Positions 47,576 to 57,577 of a DNA stretch of 64,000 nucleotides are shown here, piece after piece. A program made the position numbers and the translations under genes. The notes beneath the pieces were generated by a model. That model made no database searches, had not been told where the DNA came from, and worked only from the letters and a program-made list of their open reading frames with translations. The stretch is from Epichloe hybrida (lineage: Eukaryota > Ascomycota > Sordariomycetes > Hypocreales > Clavicipitaceae). Where the stretch lies: assembly GCA_019022495.1 (NCBI GenBank), contig JAFEKR010000019.1:558001-622000 (forward strand), given 5' to 3'. Every line of letters starts with the position of its first letter. Position 1 is the stretch's first letter.

Positions 47576-47821
47576 CTACTCTTTCGTGGCAACGCCAAAA
47601 TAAAGGTGGTCCGTAACTACTGTGTACAGACCTGAAAGCATTTGCATGGAGCGTAGGCTGGTTAGGGGTTGAAGATAGTGGGGTGTCAACGCCATGCCAT
47701 GCTGGAGTCGGTCCCCGATCGAACGGTTCACATCAGCTGGACAGCTGTGGTGCTGGCCTCCGCCGGTTGACGGGTGAGACAAGTCGACGATGGCGGCCAT
47801 TAAAAAACAGAGGGACTTCAC
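47576..47821 (-). CDS. Small hypothetical protein, copy B (81 aa)
   Basis: It starts MKSLCFLMAAIVDLSHPS, a short hydrophobic stretch that could be a weak signal peptide, then GGGQHHSCPADVNRSIGD. It has few Cys (two in all). It is related to the remnant at 46589-47085. There is no domain and no intron is needed. It may be a secreted protein or a remnant of one. The start resembles that of the six-Cys protein at 22065 (MKCFLFTMAALVG), but similarity between signal-like stretches is weak evidence. Confidence 0.3.
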   Translation of the reverse strand: MKSLCFLMAAIVDLSHPSTGGGQHHSCPADVNRSIGDRLQHGMALTPHYLQPLTSLRSMQMLSGLYTVVTDHLYFGVATKE

Positions 47822-48112
47822 AGGGAACTTAAAAAGGACTTCACAGGGGCAACCCGCTGCAGTTACTCGGCTAGTTTCATGCCTGTGCAGATTAAGAGGG
47901 TAGTCTGCTGCCTGCTAAGCAACCCGAGAAGAGCAAGCTCTTGGGAACCGGGGAACGGGGTTACAGTAAATCTCGGCTGCAACAAAGTTGATCTCGTATC
48001 CAGGGTGGGGCCTTGTGACGGGCAGAATAGCATATGCGAGGCATATGCAAAGTTATAGCACTATATTATAGGGCATATACTACCTATAGTCCCTATAACT
48101 AGCAAATTAATT

Positions 48113-48292
48113 AACGATTGACGAATTGATTGACGAATTGATTGACGAATTGATTAACGAATTGATTGACGAATTGATTGACGTTGACGAATTGATTGAT
48201 GATTTGACGATTTGACGATTTGACGATTTGACGATTTGACGATTTGACGATTTGACGATTTGACGATTTGACGATTTGACGATTTGACGAAC
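48113..48292. repeat. Two-part minisatellite: 12-bp then 8-bp units
   Basis: About six copies of the unit GACGAATTGATT occupy 48118-48200. They grade into about twelve perfect copies of the 8-bp unit GATTTGAC to 48290. The open frame across the array on the minus strand (SSNRQIVK repeats) is only an effect of the repeat. Confidence 0.95.
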
Positions 48293-48345
48293 TTCGCACT
48301 AATACACTGTGGTCTTTAGCATATGCTTAGCATATGCTTAGCATA

Positions 48346-48629
48346 CAATACAACCCCTGAATTATTTTACAAATCTACATGACAGGGGTGATTGAGCCAA
48401 TGAGACATCAGGCGGGCGACAGGGGCCAGGATGACAGATACCTCAATTTCCTCACAACTCACATTGGAAATAATGTATCTTTGAGTGGCGCCCAATACCC
48501 TGCATATTTTCCCTGTAGCTCTCTAAAATAATACAGGGGTTTAATTGCACGTACAGCTGATCACAGCTGTTAGCAAGTGACGAATAACTGGGGCATGTAG
48601 ATTTGTAAAATAATTCAGGGGGTGTATTG
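48346..48629. mobile_element. 284-bp MITE, pogo/Tc1-mariner-like
   Basis: The left arm CAATACAACCCCTGAATTAT and on through TTTTACAAATCTACATG is the reverse complement of the right arm, with one mismatch over about 37 bp. TA lies on both sides (48344-48345 and 48630-48631), as for Tc1/mariner/pogo insertions. The flanking GCA/TGC extends the palindrome slightly. It has no coding capacity and sits 50 bp after the minisatellite. Confidence 0.85.
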
Positions 48630-48639
48630 TATGCTGAGA

Positions 48640-49649
48640 TTCTTTACCGCCTGCCTAATCTAGACTCAGAGGCTCCACCCTGGATACGAGATCAACTTTG
48701 TTGCAGCCGAGATTTACTGTATGCCCCCGGGGAACTGGGGGGGCAAAGGTACTTCGAAGAATCGAGGCACCACCAAATCAGGTGGGTGTCAGAGGCAACC
48801 TTGGCCCTGACATAGCTTCGCCCCACCAGTTATTCCGCCATCAGTGTCTGGTAACGGCTCAAGAAGCCCATAAGAGTCAAATTCAGATGAACGTTTCCAT
48901 TAAGTGTATGAGGACTGACTTGATCCAGTGCAGAGAAAGGCGAAACGGATGTCCTCTTTTTTGTTCAATAAAATAACTGTTAGCAGCCACTCTGAGCTGC
49001 CCGTAGCGTGGCTAGGTACCCACTGTGAACCTAGAACTCTTTGCAATGGAAATCGGCCGTCGAAGTTAATTGTTTCCTCTACACATTTACACCAGTTACG
49101 ACTCCTCTAGAACAAAATCTACTTCTGGAGATGCAGGAGAAAAAGGCTTCCACGTTTTTTCTTCCTTTCTTTCTTTTTTTCCCTTCAGAATCAGCTCTTT
49201 ACTGTGCTCCATTTCTACCTTCAGTCTTATACTTGCTCCGGTTCAATGAACTGGGACTTGGTACCTGATGGGCCCGTCCGCCAAAGGGATGCCCACCTAT
49301 TACTTTAATAAGTTGACTAAGAAAAAGGGACATTTATTTCGCCTCCTTACGTAGTGTCCTGTACAGTAATCATTTTTCAAGATGCATTGCGCTGTTTCTG
49401 CAGTTATTGATGGGAGAGACGATTTACGGCACCAACGTTGCTTGTGGTTGATGCACAGCGCCGAGGCGGATACCGCCATGGGACGTAGGTTTCGGCGGTA
49501 AACAGGTGGTTGCTCTCTCTGTCTTTTCTCGGAGCACCAAAACTTGTCAAGTCCAGTCCTCCAAAACTTTGGCCTTGCCGCGCCGACGGGGGGCGCGAAG
49601 ATTGACCCTTGTACATTTACCGCAATGTGGTTCCTAAGACACTTGCTCG
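48640..49649. other. GC-moderate region, no confident gene
   Basis: Short open frames on both strands without recognisable domains. A pyrimidine-rich run lies at about 49155-49185. It ends at the TA-flanked element at 49652. Confidence 0.35.
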
Positions 49650-49651
49650 TA

Positions 49652-51647
49652 TCTCCTTAGACACGGTCCACCTTGTGGAGTCACCAAAACTAGGGTCTGT
49701 ATCCAATCGGATGAAAGTGCATTAGGAGTACATGAATTTATATATAAATTAGCTAATAATAGTTATACTAGTAATTTTCCTTTATATAAATTACTACATC
49801 ACATTAATCATAGCAATAATTTGTTTACTTACTAATAACTAGCTAGTTAGAATTAATTATATTAAAAGAAGCCCTTTACAAGCTTTTTATAAAGATAACC
49901 CTAACCTGCTAGCCTTAACATACCACGTAATTACTATATTTACTACTCTTAACATATTTATGCTAGTAATAGGGTGTAAATTTATTACTAGGTTAAAAGT
50001 TTTACCTAGTTACCCTTATCTTCTAGAATTATTTAATAATTATAATTATAAGGAACTTACACTAGCTTTACTACATATTAATAGGTTTCTAGGTTAACTT
50101 CTTTTTTTACTATAGAATATATATATTAATAAGTATAATATTAAGCAAGAAAGTCTAATTTAATACTTATAAAGGTCCCTAGCAAATTCAATAATCATAG
50201 CCTATATTAGCGCAAAGTTAATCACCGTAATTAACAAAATTTATATGTTTATTATAGGAGATAATAATAGAAGGTGTAGGAATTATTTTCTTAGGGTTAT
50301 TACTAAAAAAACACTATATAAGCTATGCTCTTATGTATATAAAATTCGGCTAATATCTCTTATAATCTTACCACTTACTACCACTAAAATACAAGGTTAT
50401 AAATAATATAAGGGCATTATCTTTAAAAGTAATCTAATTAACCTAGGAAGACTAGAAATTAGTATAAAAAATATAAGTATAGCATAGAAAACCTTATACC
50501 TAACTATCTTCTATTAAGACTACTTATAGCTTATTAAATTTGTATATGTATTAACTATTATTATTATCTCTCTTTATAATAATAAAATTAGCGTATATAC
50601 TACTATTAATACATATAGTTCTAGTTACTATAATTCCTTTTTCTTATAAGGCTTAAATTAATTATGCTATTATAAAGAGGTTATTAAAGAAAATATAATA
50701 ACTTATAATTAGTAGTTACATTACTAGTTTAAGGACTATAGCTTATATCTTTACTAAATTATTATTATAACGCTTCCTTTTATACATTTCTAATAATTAT
50801 ATAAAGGTAAGAATATAAAACTTCTAATATAGAAAGTAGCTCTCTTATATAATAACCTATACTTTAAGGCCTTCTAGAGTTAGCTTTTAAGGTATTATAA
50901 CTTTTACTTAGCTCTTCCTTATAAATCAAATTATATATTTATCTATAAAAATAAGCAAGCCTAGTATATAAAGTATAGTAAATACTTCTTAAATTAAATT
51001 AGACTATTTAGAAACTTATAATAAAAAGTAATCTATTAAGTTAGAAGACTCTTTAAATAGTAGAAAGGTATATATAAAGTAAAAAAGTTATTTAAATTAG
51101 TTATAAGTTATTTACTTTATAATTAAATATAAGATTTTAAGTATTTTTAGCTATAAAGTAACCTAATAGCTAGAAATTTATTTTTTAGGCTAAATTCCTA
51201 TGTAAATTAGTACTACTAGCTATATATATACTTTATTAATTATAGTTACTTTCTAATATAAAAGCTCTTTTTAAGGAGGGTTTTCTATAGCTTATAAGTG
51301 TATAACCTAACTATTTATCTAATTAACCTATTTTTATACTAGTGTTTTAGGGCAAAAGAGCTAGAATAAGGTAATAGGGTTAGTAAGAAGGTCTATTATA
51401 ATAAATTCGTAGCTTAGTAGTTTAAAAGGTTAAAAAGCAAAGCTATAGGCATAACCGTAATTACCCCTAGCTATTATAGCCGCGTACTACCTAAGGTAAT
51501 AGCCTAGTTTAGCTAGGAAATATTTTATATAGGTTTTACATAATAGATTGTTTTGATTAGGAACGCGTACCTACGCGGTCACTAACCTTATGGCAAGGGG
51601 CCTGTGGGGCCCCCACCAATCCACAAGGTAGACCGTGTCTAAGGAGA
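49652..51647 (+). mobile_element. TIR element with TA duplication (1,996 bp), copy 1
   Basis: The 28-bp terminal inverted repeats start TCTCCTTAGACACGGTC and differ at one base (a C-to-T transition). TA flanks both sides (49650-49651 and 51648-51649), suggesting the Tc1/mariner superfamily. The plus strand is readable through RIP-type stops (for example PYLLELFNNHNYKELTLAL-like and IFYxDYLxLIKFVYV segments), but I do not recognise the protein. A short GC-rich end at 51556-51647 escaped RIP. Confidence 0.75.
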
Positions 51648-51649
51648 TA

Positions 51650-52137
51650 TCTCCTTAGACACAGTCCACCTTATAAAGTCACTAAAACTAGGGTCTGTAT
51701 CCAATCGGATGAAAGTGCATTAGGAGTACATGAATTTATGTGTAAATTAGCTAATAATAGTTATACTAGCAATTTTCCTTTATATAAATTACTATATTAC
51801 ATTAATCGCAGCAATAATTCGTCTACTTATTAATAACTAGCTAGTTAGGATTAATTATATTAAAAGGAGCCTTTTACAAGCTTTTTATAAAGATAACCCT
51901 AACCTACTAGCCTTAATATGCCACGTAATTACTATATTTACTACTCTTAACATATTTATGCTAGTAATAAGGCGTAAATTTATCGCTAGGTTAAAAGTTT
52001 TGCCTAGTTACCCTTATCTTCTAGAATTATTTAATAATCATAATTATAAGGAACTTACGCTAGCTTTACTATATATTAACAAGTTTCTAAGTTAACTTCT
52101 TTTTTTACTATAGAATATATATATTAATAAGTATAAT
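51650..52137 (+). mobile_element. Same TIR element, copy 2, truncated by a copia-like insertion
   Basis: It matches 49652-50140 almost base for base, with differences that are transitions. It starts at the TA shared with copy 1 and stops at 52138, where an LTR-like TGTTAGATTC begins. This copy is less RIP-mutated (ARLKVLPSYPYLLELFN is readable). Confidence 0.8.
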
Positions 52138-53701
52138 TGTTAGATTCACTAAGGTCCTGCGTAGGTAATAAATCCCGTATAAATTAAAGTTAATGATAGG
52201 TAGTTAGCTAGCTAGGAAAGAGGGAAAAGAGAGGGAAAGTCTAGATGCTAGAAAAGTAAGCGAAATCTGTGGGTAGGGCGAAAAAGGGGGTGGCGAATTG
52301 ATATAGCTAATCATATTGCGTGCATTACGCTAGACCCATAATTAGTCTAGTCTTTAGCCACGATTAAACTAATGAAAATCTAAAGGAATTAACACTAGTA
52401 ATCTCTCTTTTTCCTTTATAGCTAAAGAGCTTAAAAACGTAATAAAAATTAGATTAAAGGAAAGTGTATACTAGTGAATTCCTTAATAGGAATCCGCTGC
52501 TTTGATTAGCTATTATGGCATTAGTTAATTAAATTAATCCATTAGTCCTTGCCTAAGCTCCTATCTTTTAATATTATAGGTCTCTTTACCTATCCTTTAA
52601 CATAAATCATTAATTCGTTTAAATTAATTAAAGAGAAAAGTAATAAATTTAGCAATGCTTTTATTATTATATTCACTAGATTATTATTTCTATTAATTCA
52701 CCTAACTTTATAAATCTCATGCCTCTCGTACAATTAACAAAGAGCTATGATATTAATCATTAGTCTCTTCTCCTTCATAGTTCCTAGCTTCACAAGGCAT
52801 TTATATAACAAAAAAGAGTTAGTATAGAGAATTATAGGAATTTAAGGCATCCTTAATCTATCCGTGATCTAGTGTAAAGTCATGGAAATCGCATAGGTAA
52901 TATCTACGCCTTAAACTATACTATATAACTTGGAGGTAAGCACGCTATAAGTAACTCTCTTACTCTTTATTAAGCTATATATAATAATATTACCTTTTAT
53001 AATAAAGGTATTATTATCTTGCATTATCTCGTTGCTAATCATAATTACATATCCGATTTGTGAGCTTAAATCCTTATTATTAGTAAGTAATCTATTTATA
53101 AATATAAAGAGCTTTGCCTCTTTAAGAACTAAAGGGATATATTATAGTCTGCGTTATTAATTCTTAATCTACTATTTAAGGCGTTTATTAAGGTATATAA
53201 TATTTTTAGTAAAGGGTTCTTAGTGTTAAGCTACGATTAATAAGTCATAAGAAGCTTCTAGTTAACACACAGTTATAATATAGCTTCCTTAGGCTTATTA
53301 TTTTACATAATCTTACTTTACTATTAGGGATTAAGGATTAACTTCCTTAATCTTCTAACTTTAGCTTTTCTAGGTTAAGATTAATAAATTATTAGTGTTT
53401 TAAGTTAAGATATAACTATTAAAGATAAGGGGATTCTTAGTAGTTAATCATTGCTTTTCTTTAGCTATGAATTTAGCCTTCTAGAGCTCTTTCTCTTTTT
53501 TTTAGAAGAAGTTATTATTACTTAGGCCTAATATATTATTAGTTTATATTCTAATAATACTAAAGAGGTTCTTATTATTTAAAGCTATAATTAATAAGTA
53601 GGGATTGTAGGTTAAAGTTATTATATTAAGGTTATCCCTATGGTAATAGAAGTACGTTACCTACTAGTAGGTTCTAGCCTTTACGATCCTATAAAGAGGT
53701 C
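52138..53701 (-). mobile_element. Copia fragment (3' LTR candidate plus RNase H/RT end)
   Basis: It starts TGTTAGATTCACTAAGG at the break in the TIR element, so the first few hundred bases are a likely 3' LTR. From about 52540 to 53200 the minus strand reads LYKCLVKLGTMKEKRLMIN and INRNNNLVN, the same RNase H end as in the copia element at 8640-8830. The hAT-type element starting at 53702 cuts off the rest. The LTR's inner limit is not resolved. Confidence 0.65.
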
Positions 53702-54387
53702 CAGAGCATTGCACTACAATGTGTATTGTAGTGTAGTTTTTGTAGTATAGTGTAATAACTACACTACAAACTACACTACACTACAAACTACACTAACTAT
53801 AAGAGAAAAAAAACTACACTACACTACACTACAAATTTATTTTCATAAACTACACTAACTACAAATACTACATTTGTAGTGTTAGTAAAAATATTTATCT
53901 TAGCTTATAATAGCTTATAGTAACTTATAATAGCTTATAGTAACTTATAGTAGCTTATAATAGCTTACAATAGCTTATAATGGCTTATAGTAGCTTATAA
54001 TAGCTTATAATAGCTTATAATAGCTTATAATAGCTTATAATAGCTTATAATAGCTTATAATAGCTTATAATAGCTTATAATAGCTTATAATAGCTTATAA
54101 TAGCTTATAATAGCTTATAAGGGCTTATAATAGCTTATAAGGGCTTATAATAGCTTATCTTAGCTTATCTTAGCTTATTAGTATATTACTTATATAGCTT
54201 AAAATATTATTAGTGTTAAAGTTTAATTAAAAATAAATAAGTAATAAATAAATTAAATATAAGTATAAGTATTTATTAATAAATTACTATAGAAAAAGCT
54301 AGACTTTTTAATTATTTAGTATTTTAAGGTTTTTTAAAATATTAATAAAATAAAATACTTTTCTTTTTTATGTTTTTTAATATTATA
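53702..54387. mobile_element. hAT-type element 3, left end only
   Basis: It begins CAGAGCATTGCACTACAATG and is nearly identical to hAT element 2 (26293 onward), including the 10-bp array. Similarity stops near 54387, and no right terminus (CAATGCTCTG) was found downstream, so it is truncated or itself interrupted. Confidence 0.75.
53904..54170. repeat. 10-bp minisatellite TAGCTTATAA, second array
   Basis: About 26 units, more variable at both edges (TAGTAACTTA, GGGCTTATAA) than the array at 26493-26870. It sits at the same distance from the hAT terminus. Confidence 0.92.
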
Positions 54388-54389
54388 AT

Positions 54390-56077
54390 AAAAGTAAAAA
54401 AAGTGTAGTAGCTTATTATAATAGTATAATAGTTAAATATAGCTACTAATATATTACTTATAATAGTATAGTACTACTACTACTATAAGTAAACTTACTA
54501 GCTTTAAGGTTTATAAATAAATATAAAGGTATAAATAGTATAATTATAAAAAGGCTTACTAGTATTAAATAGATAGATTTGCTTTATATTATAATAAGAA
54601 ATACACTAGTAATTAAATTAGCTAAACTCTAATAGAATAAAGAAAGGAATAAAGAGTATAAAATAAGTAAAATTAATAATTTAGTTAATTAAATTAATAA
54701 GATAGAAATTAGATTTAATATAGTAAAAGACCTTATAAAGGATATAAATAAATATACTAATAAATATAAGAGTAAGGTAATAAAACTAATAGATATAATA
54801 AAGAAGGAGGTAAATTTAATAAAGAAAAAATTTCTATAAGTATTAAAGATACTTAAGGATTAAAAAGATTAGATTTAAAGCTTAGAATTAAGTAAAGTAC
54901 TAAAGGAATTTAATAACTAAATTAATAGTTTAAAGTATAATATAATTAATAAAAAAGAATATAAGGAGAAAATAGTAAAATTAGTAGCTATAGTAATAGA
55001 ACTATATAATAAAATTAATCTTTAAGTAATATTTATTAATAAGCTTTTACTTAAGTAAAAGAAGTTTAAGAAAAATATAAAATTAGTAAAATTAGTTATA
55101 GTAAAAGTAACTTTAATAGCTTTAAGCCTAGTAAAAGCTAGACTATAAATACTAAAAAAAAGTATTATAAAACTATAGTTTATAATAATTATACTAGAAA
55201 TAATAAAGAAATATACTAAGTTAGTAAGGGTATAAATATAAAGGAATACTTTAGTTCTAGAAATACCTTATAGAAAGCTATAAATACTAGGAATAGCTAA
55301 TAAGAAAACTAAATTAGTAAATAAGTAAGTATAAAAAGAGACTTTAATACTAGAAATACTAAGTAAAAGGTAAAGACTAGTAAAAAAGTTAAGACTAAAG
55401 CTAAAAGTAATATAAGTAATTTTATATCTAGTAATACTATATATATAAACTACGGGATAAGGCTAGCGTAAGCTGGCAACAAACACCCACGACAGGAAAC
55501 ACACCAAGCGGCGCAGACCCGTTACAGGGCCGGCGCCGGCCCGTACACAGACGCAAGGGGGTTTTTCTTCCCAGTATAGGGTTTTCCCTTTTGACTCAGT
55601 AGTAGGAGTACTAGTAATAGCTATCTATAGAGCTAACTAGCGTAAATAATATATATATATATAAACTAATAAATTAGTGGATTTATATCTAGTAATACTA
55701 TATATATAAGTTAATAAGCTAGTAAATAAAGATATAACTATAGAAAATAAATTTACTAGGCTACTAGACTAAGTTAGTAAGAATTAAGGTAAAAAGGATT
55801 TGCTTTTATAAATTTACTAAAATTACTAAATTAACTTAGTAAATATAAATATAAAGAAGGATTATTTTTATTTAATAATAAGAATAAATTAAATATAAGT
55901 ATAAAAGGTAAAATAAATACTAGAATAAAGGAATTTAGTAAGTAAAGAAAGAAAAGGATAATTTAGTAATATAGAATAGGAATATAAAATAAAAAGGAAT
56001 AAGTAATTATAGAATTAGGAATTTATTATTTAATATAATAATTTTAATTAATACTATTAAAGAAGTATAGTAGTTAT
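54390..56077 (+). other. RIP-mutated AT-rich repeat with gag-like coding flavour
   Basis: The plus strand shows long Lys/Ile/Leu-rich readable stretches (INKYTNKYKSKVIKLI, then KKEVNLIKKKF) broken by TAA/TAG. They look like a coiled-coil gag or similar transposon protein. No catalytic domain is seen. A GC-rich islet interrupts it at about 55450-55630. Confidence 0.4.
55421..55709. repeat. 28-bp direct repeats flanking a GC-rich islet
   Basis: The 28-bp sequence beginning TTTATATCTAGTAATACTAT lies at 55421-55448 and again, identical, at 55682-55709. Between them lie about 180 bp of GC-rich DNA with a perfect 16-bp palindrome GGGCCGGCGCCGGCCC (55527-55542), then AT-rich DNA. Confidence 0.85.
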
Positions 56078-57270
56078 TGTTGAAATGTAGGGAGCTAGTT
56101 GCTAGCTGGCAACAGCTGTACGGGTGCAAGCTCTACGGTCGGGGACCAATAGGGCTGCAACGTTAAATTAATTAACGCAACGTAACGGAAGGTTATGGCA
56201 GTTATTAACTAATAGAATTTAATCTAGATTACTTTTATAATATCTTATAAAGTAATAGAATTAATTTTAGATACGTTATACGGGTAATGCGGCTATTATT
56301 AGTTAAGAGGACTAGCTATCTAGCTAGTTAAAAAGATTTTCTTCCTCTTGTAAACCTACTAACTATATTAGAGGATCCGGGCTGCTAGTAGGGTTTTACA
56401 GGCTACTTTTGATTTTCCGTAAAATTTATTTATATACAAAAACCAAAAAATCAACTCATTACTATACTAGCTAGTAACCTGTATGCACTAATTTTTGGTC
56501 CTAAAAATAACCTTGCATAAAGAGAAAGCCCTATCTTCTAGCTTTAATTTGCTATATATAAAACTTTTATACAACCTTTAGTTAAAGAGAAAATCGCTGT
56601 TAAAGATAGCTATAGGGTAAGTTACGTGTAGGGTAACCTGCTTACATCACCCTAGCTTACGTTACCCTAGCTTACCTAATTACTAGTAGCGTGGTTATAG
56701 CTACACTTGCAGCCACAACGTAATTAACTAATTAGTTATCCACACGGTCAGTCGCAGCTGTTGACAGCTGTGACGTGGCTATTAGCAATCACTTTCGCGG
56801 CCGTTGACAGCTGCAGTGCAGCTATCAGACTTGCAAAAGCAAGCTAGTAATAAGAAGGTTCTTTAACTAGAAAAGGGCTAAAAATAGGTCTTATTTTTAA
56901 TAGTTATATAGTTTATAATAAATTTATTAAATTTATTTTCTTTTATTTATACCTTAATAGCTAGGAGGAGATTATTTTACTTTATTATAGATGCTAAATT
57001 AGGATATAGTTTAGCTAGTTATAACTAGGATAGTTACCTTTTAAAGTATACTTAGCACTTATTATGTAGTAAAATAAGCTTAGCTACTAGTAATATAAGT
57101 ATAAATAGATTTAGCTTAGTAAATAAGGGAATTAACTTACTTCTTATATTATAACCTATACCTAATAGTAGCTTTTATAAGTAAACTTAGTATAACTTAC
57201 AATCCTATAAATTCGTTAGCCCCTCTAATGGATTCGACCGAATAACGTGCAAAGCTAGCACGTAACAGCT
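56078..57270. mobile_element. Possible solo LTR or small element
   Basis: It begins TGTTGAAATGTAGGG and ends GCACGTAACA (TG..CA ends). The flanks are GTTAT on the left and GCTAC on the right. These could be one 5-bp duplication if two C-to-T changes hit the left copy. GC-richer patches (56080-56170, 56690-56840, 57210-57270) escaped mutation. No internal repeat pair was found. Confidence 0.3.
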
Positions 57271-57310
57271 ACTATATAGTTTAAGCTTAATAACTATATT
57301 ATAAGATTTA

Positions 57311-57577
57311 TGTTAGGAGCACGGAGGCCAGAGAGCTAGGGATAGGACAGTCATATAATAAAGCCCTTAGATAAGCCTTAGGTTATGCAAATAACTAAGT
57401 AGCTACTAGATAGCTATATGTATATAATAAGGTATTTAAATAAGGACTACCTATAAGAGATATAGGAGATTAAAGTTTAAGACCTTTATATACCTACCCT
57501 TAAGTAATAACTCTCTAGCTATAACTAAGAACCTTAGCCTTTACTTTATTTATATTTTCTTAAATATAGTTATAATA
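57311..57577 (+). repeat. 5' LTR of gypsy B (267 bp)
   Basis: It begins TGTTAGGAGCACGGAGGCC and ends ATAGTTATAATA. It is equal in length to the LTR at 36908-37174 (opposite strand). Confidence 0.92.

Noticed and set aside
48111..48299. 62-codon minus-strand frame with SSNRQIVK repeats
   Set aside because: It is created by the 8-bp and 12-bp minisatellite units.
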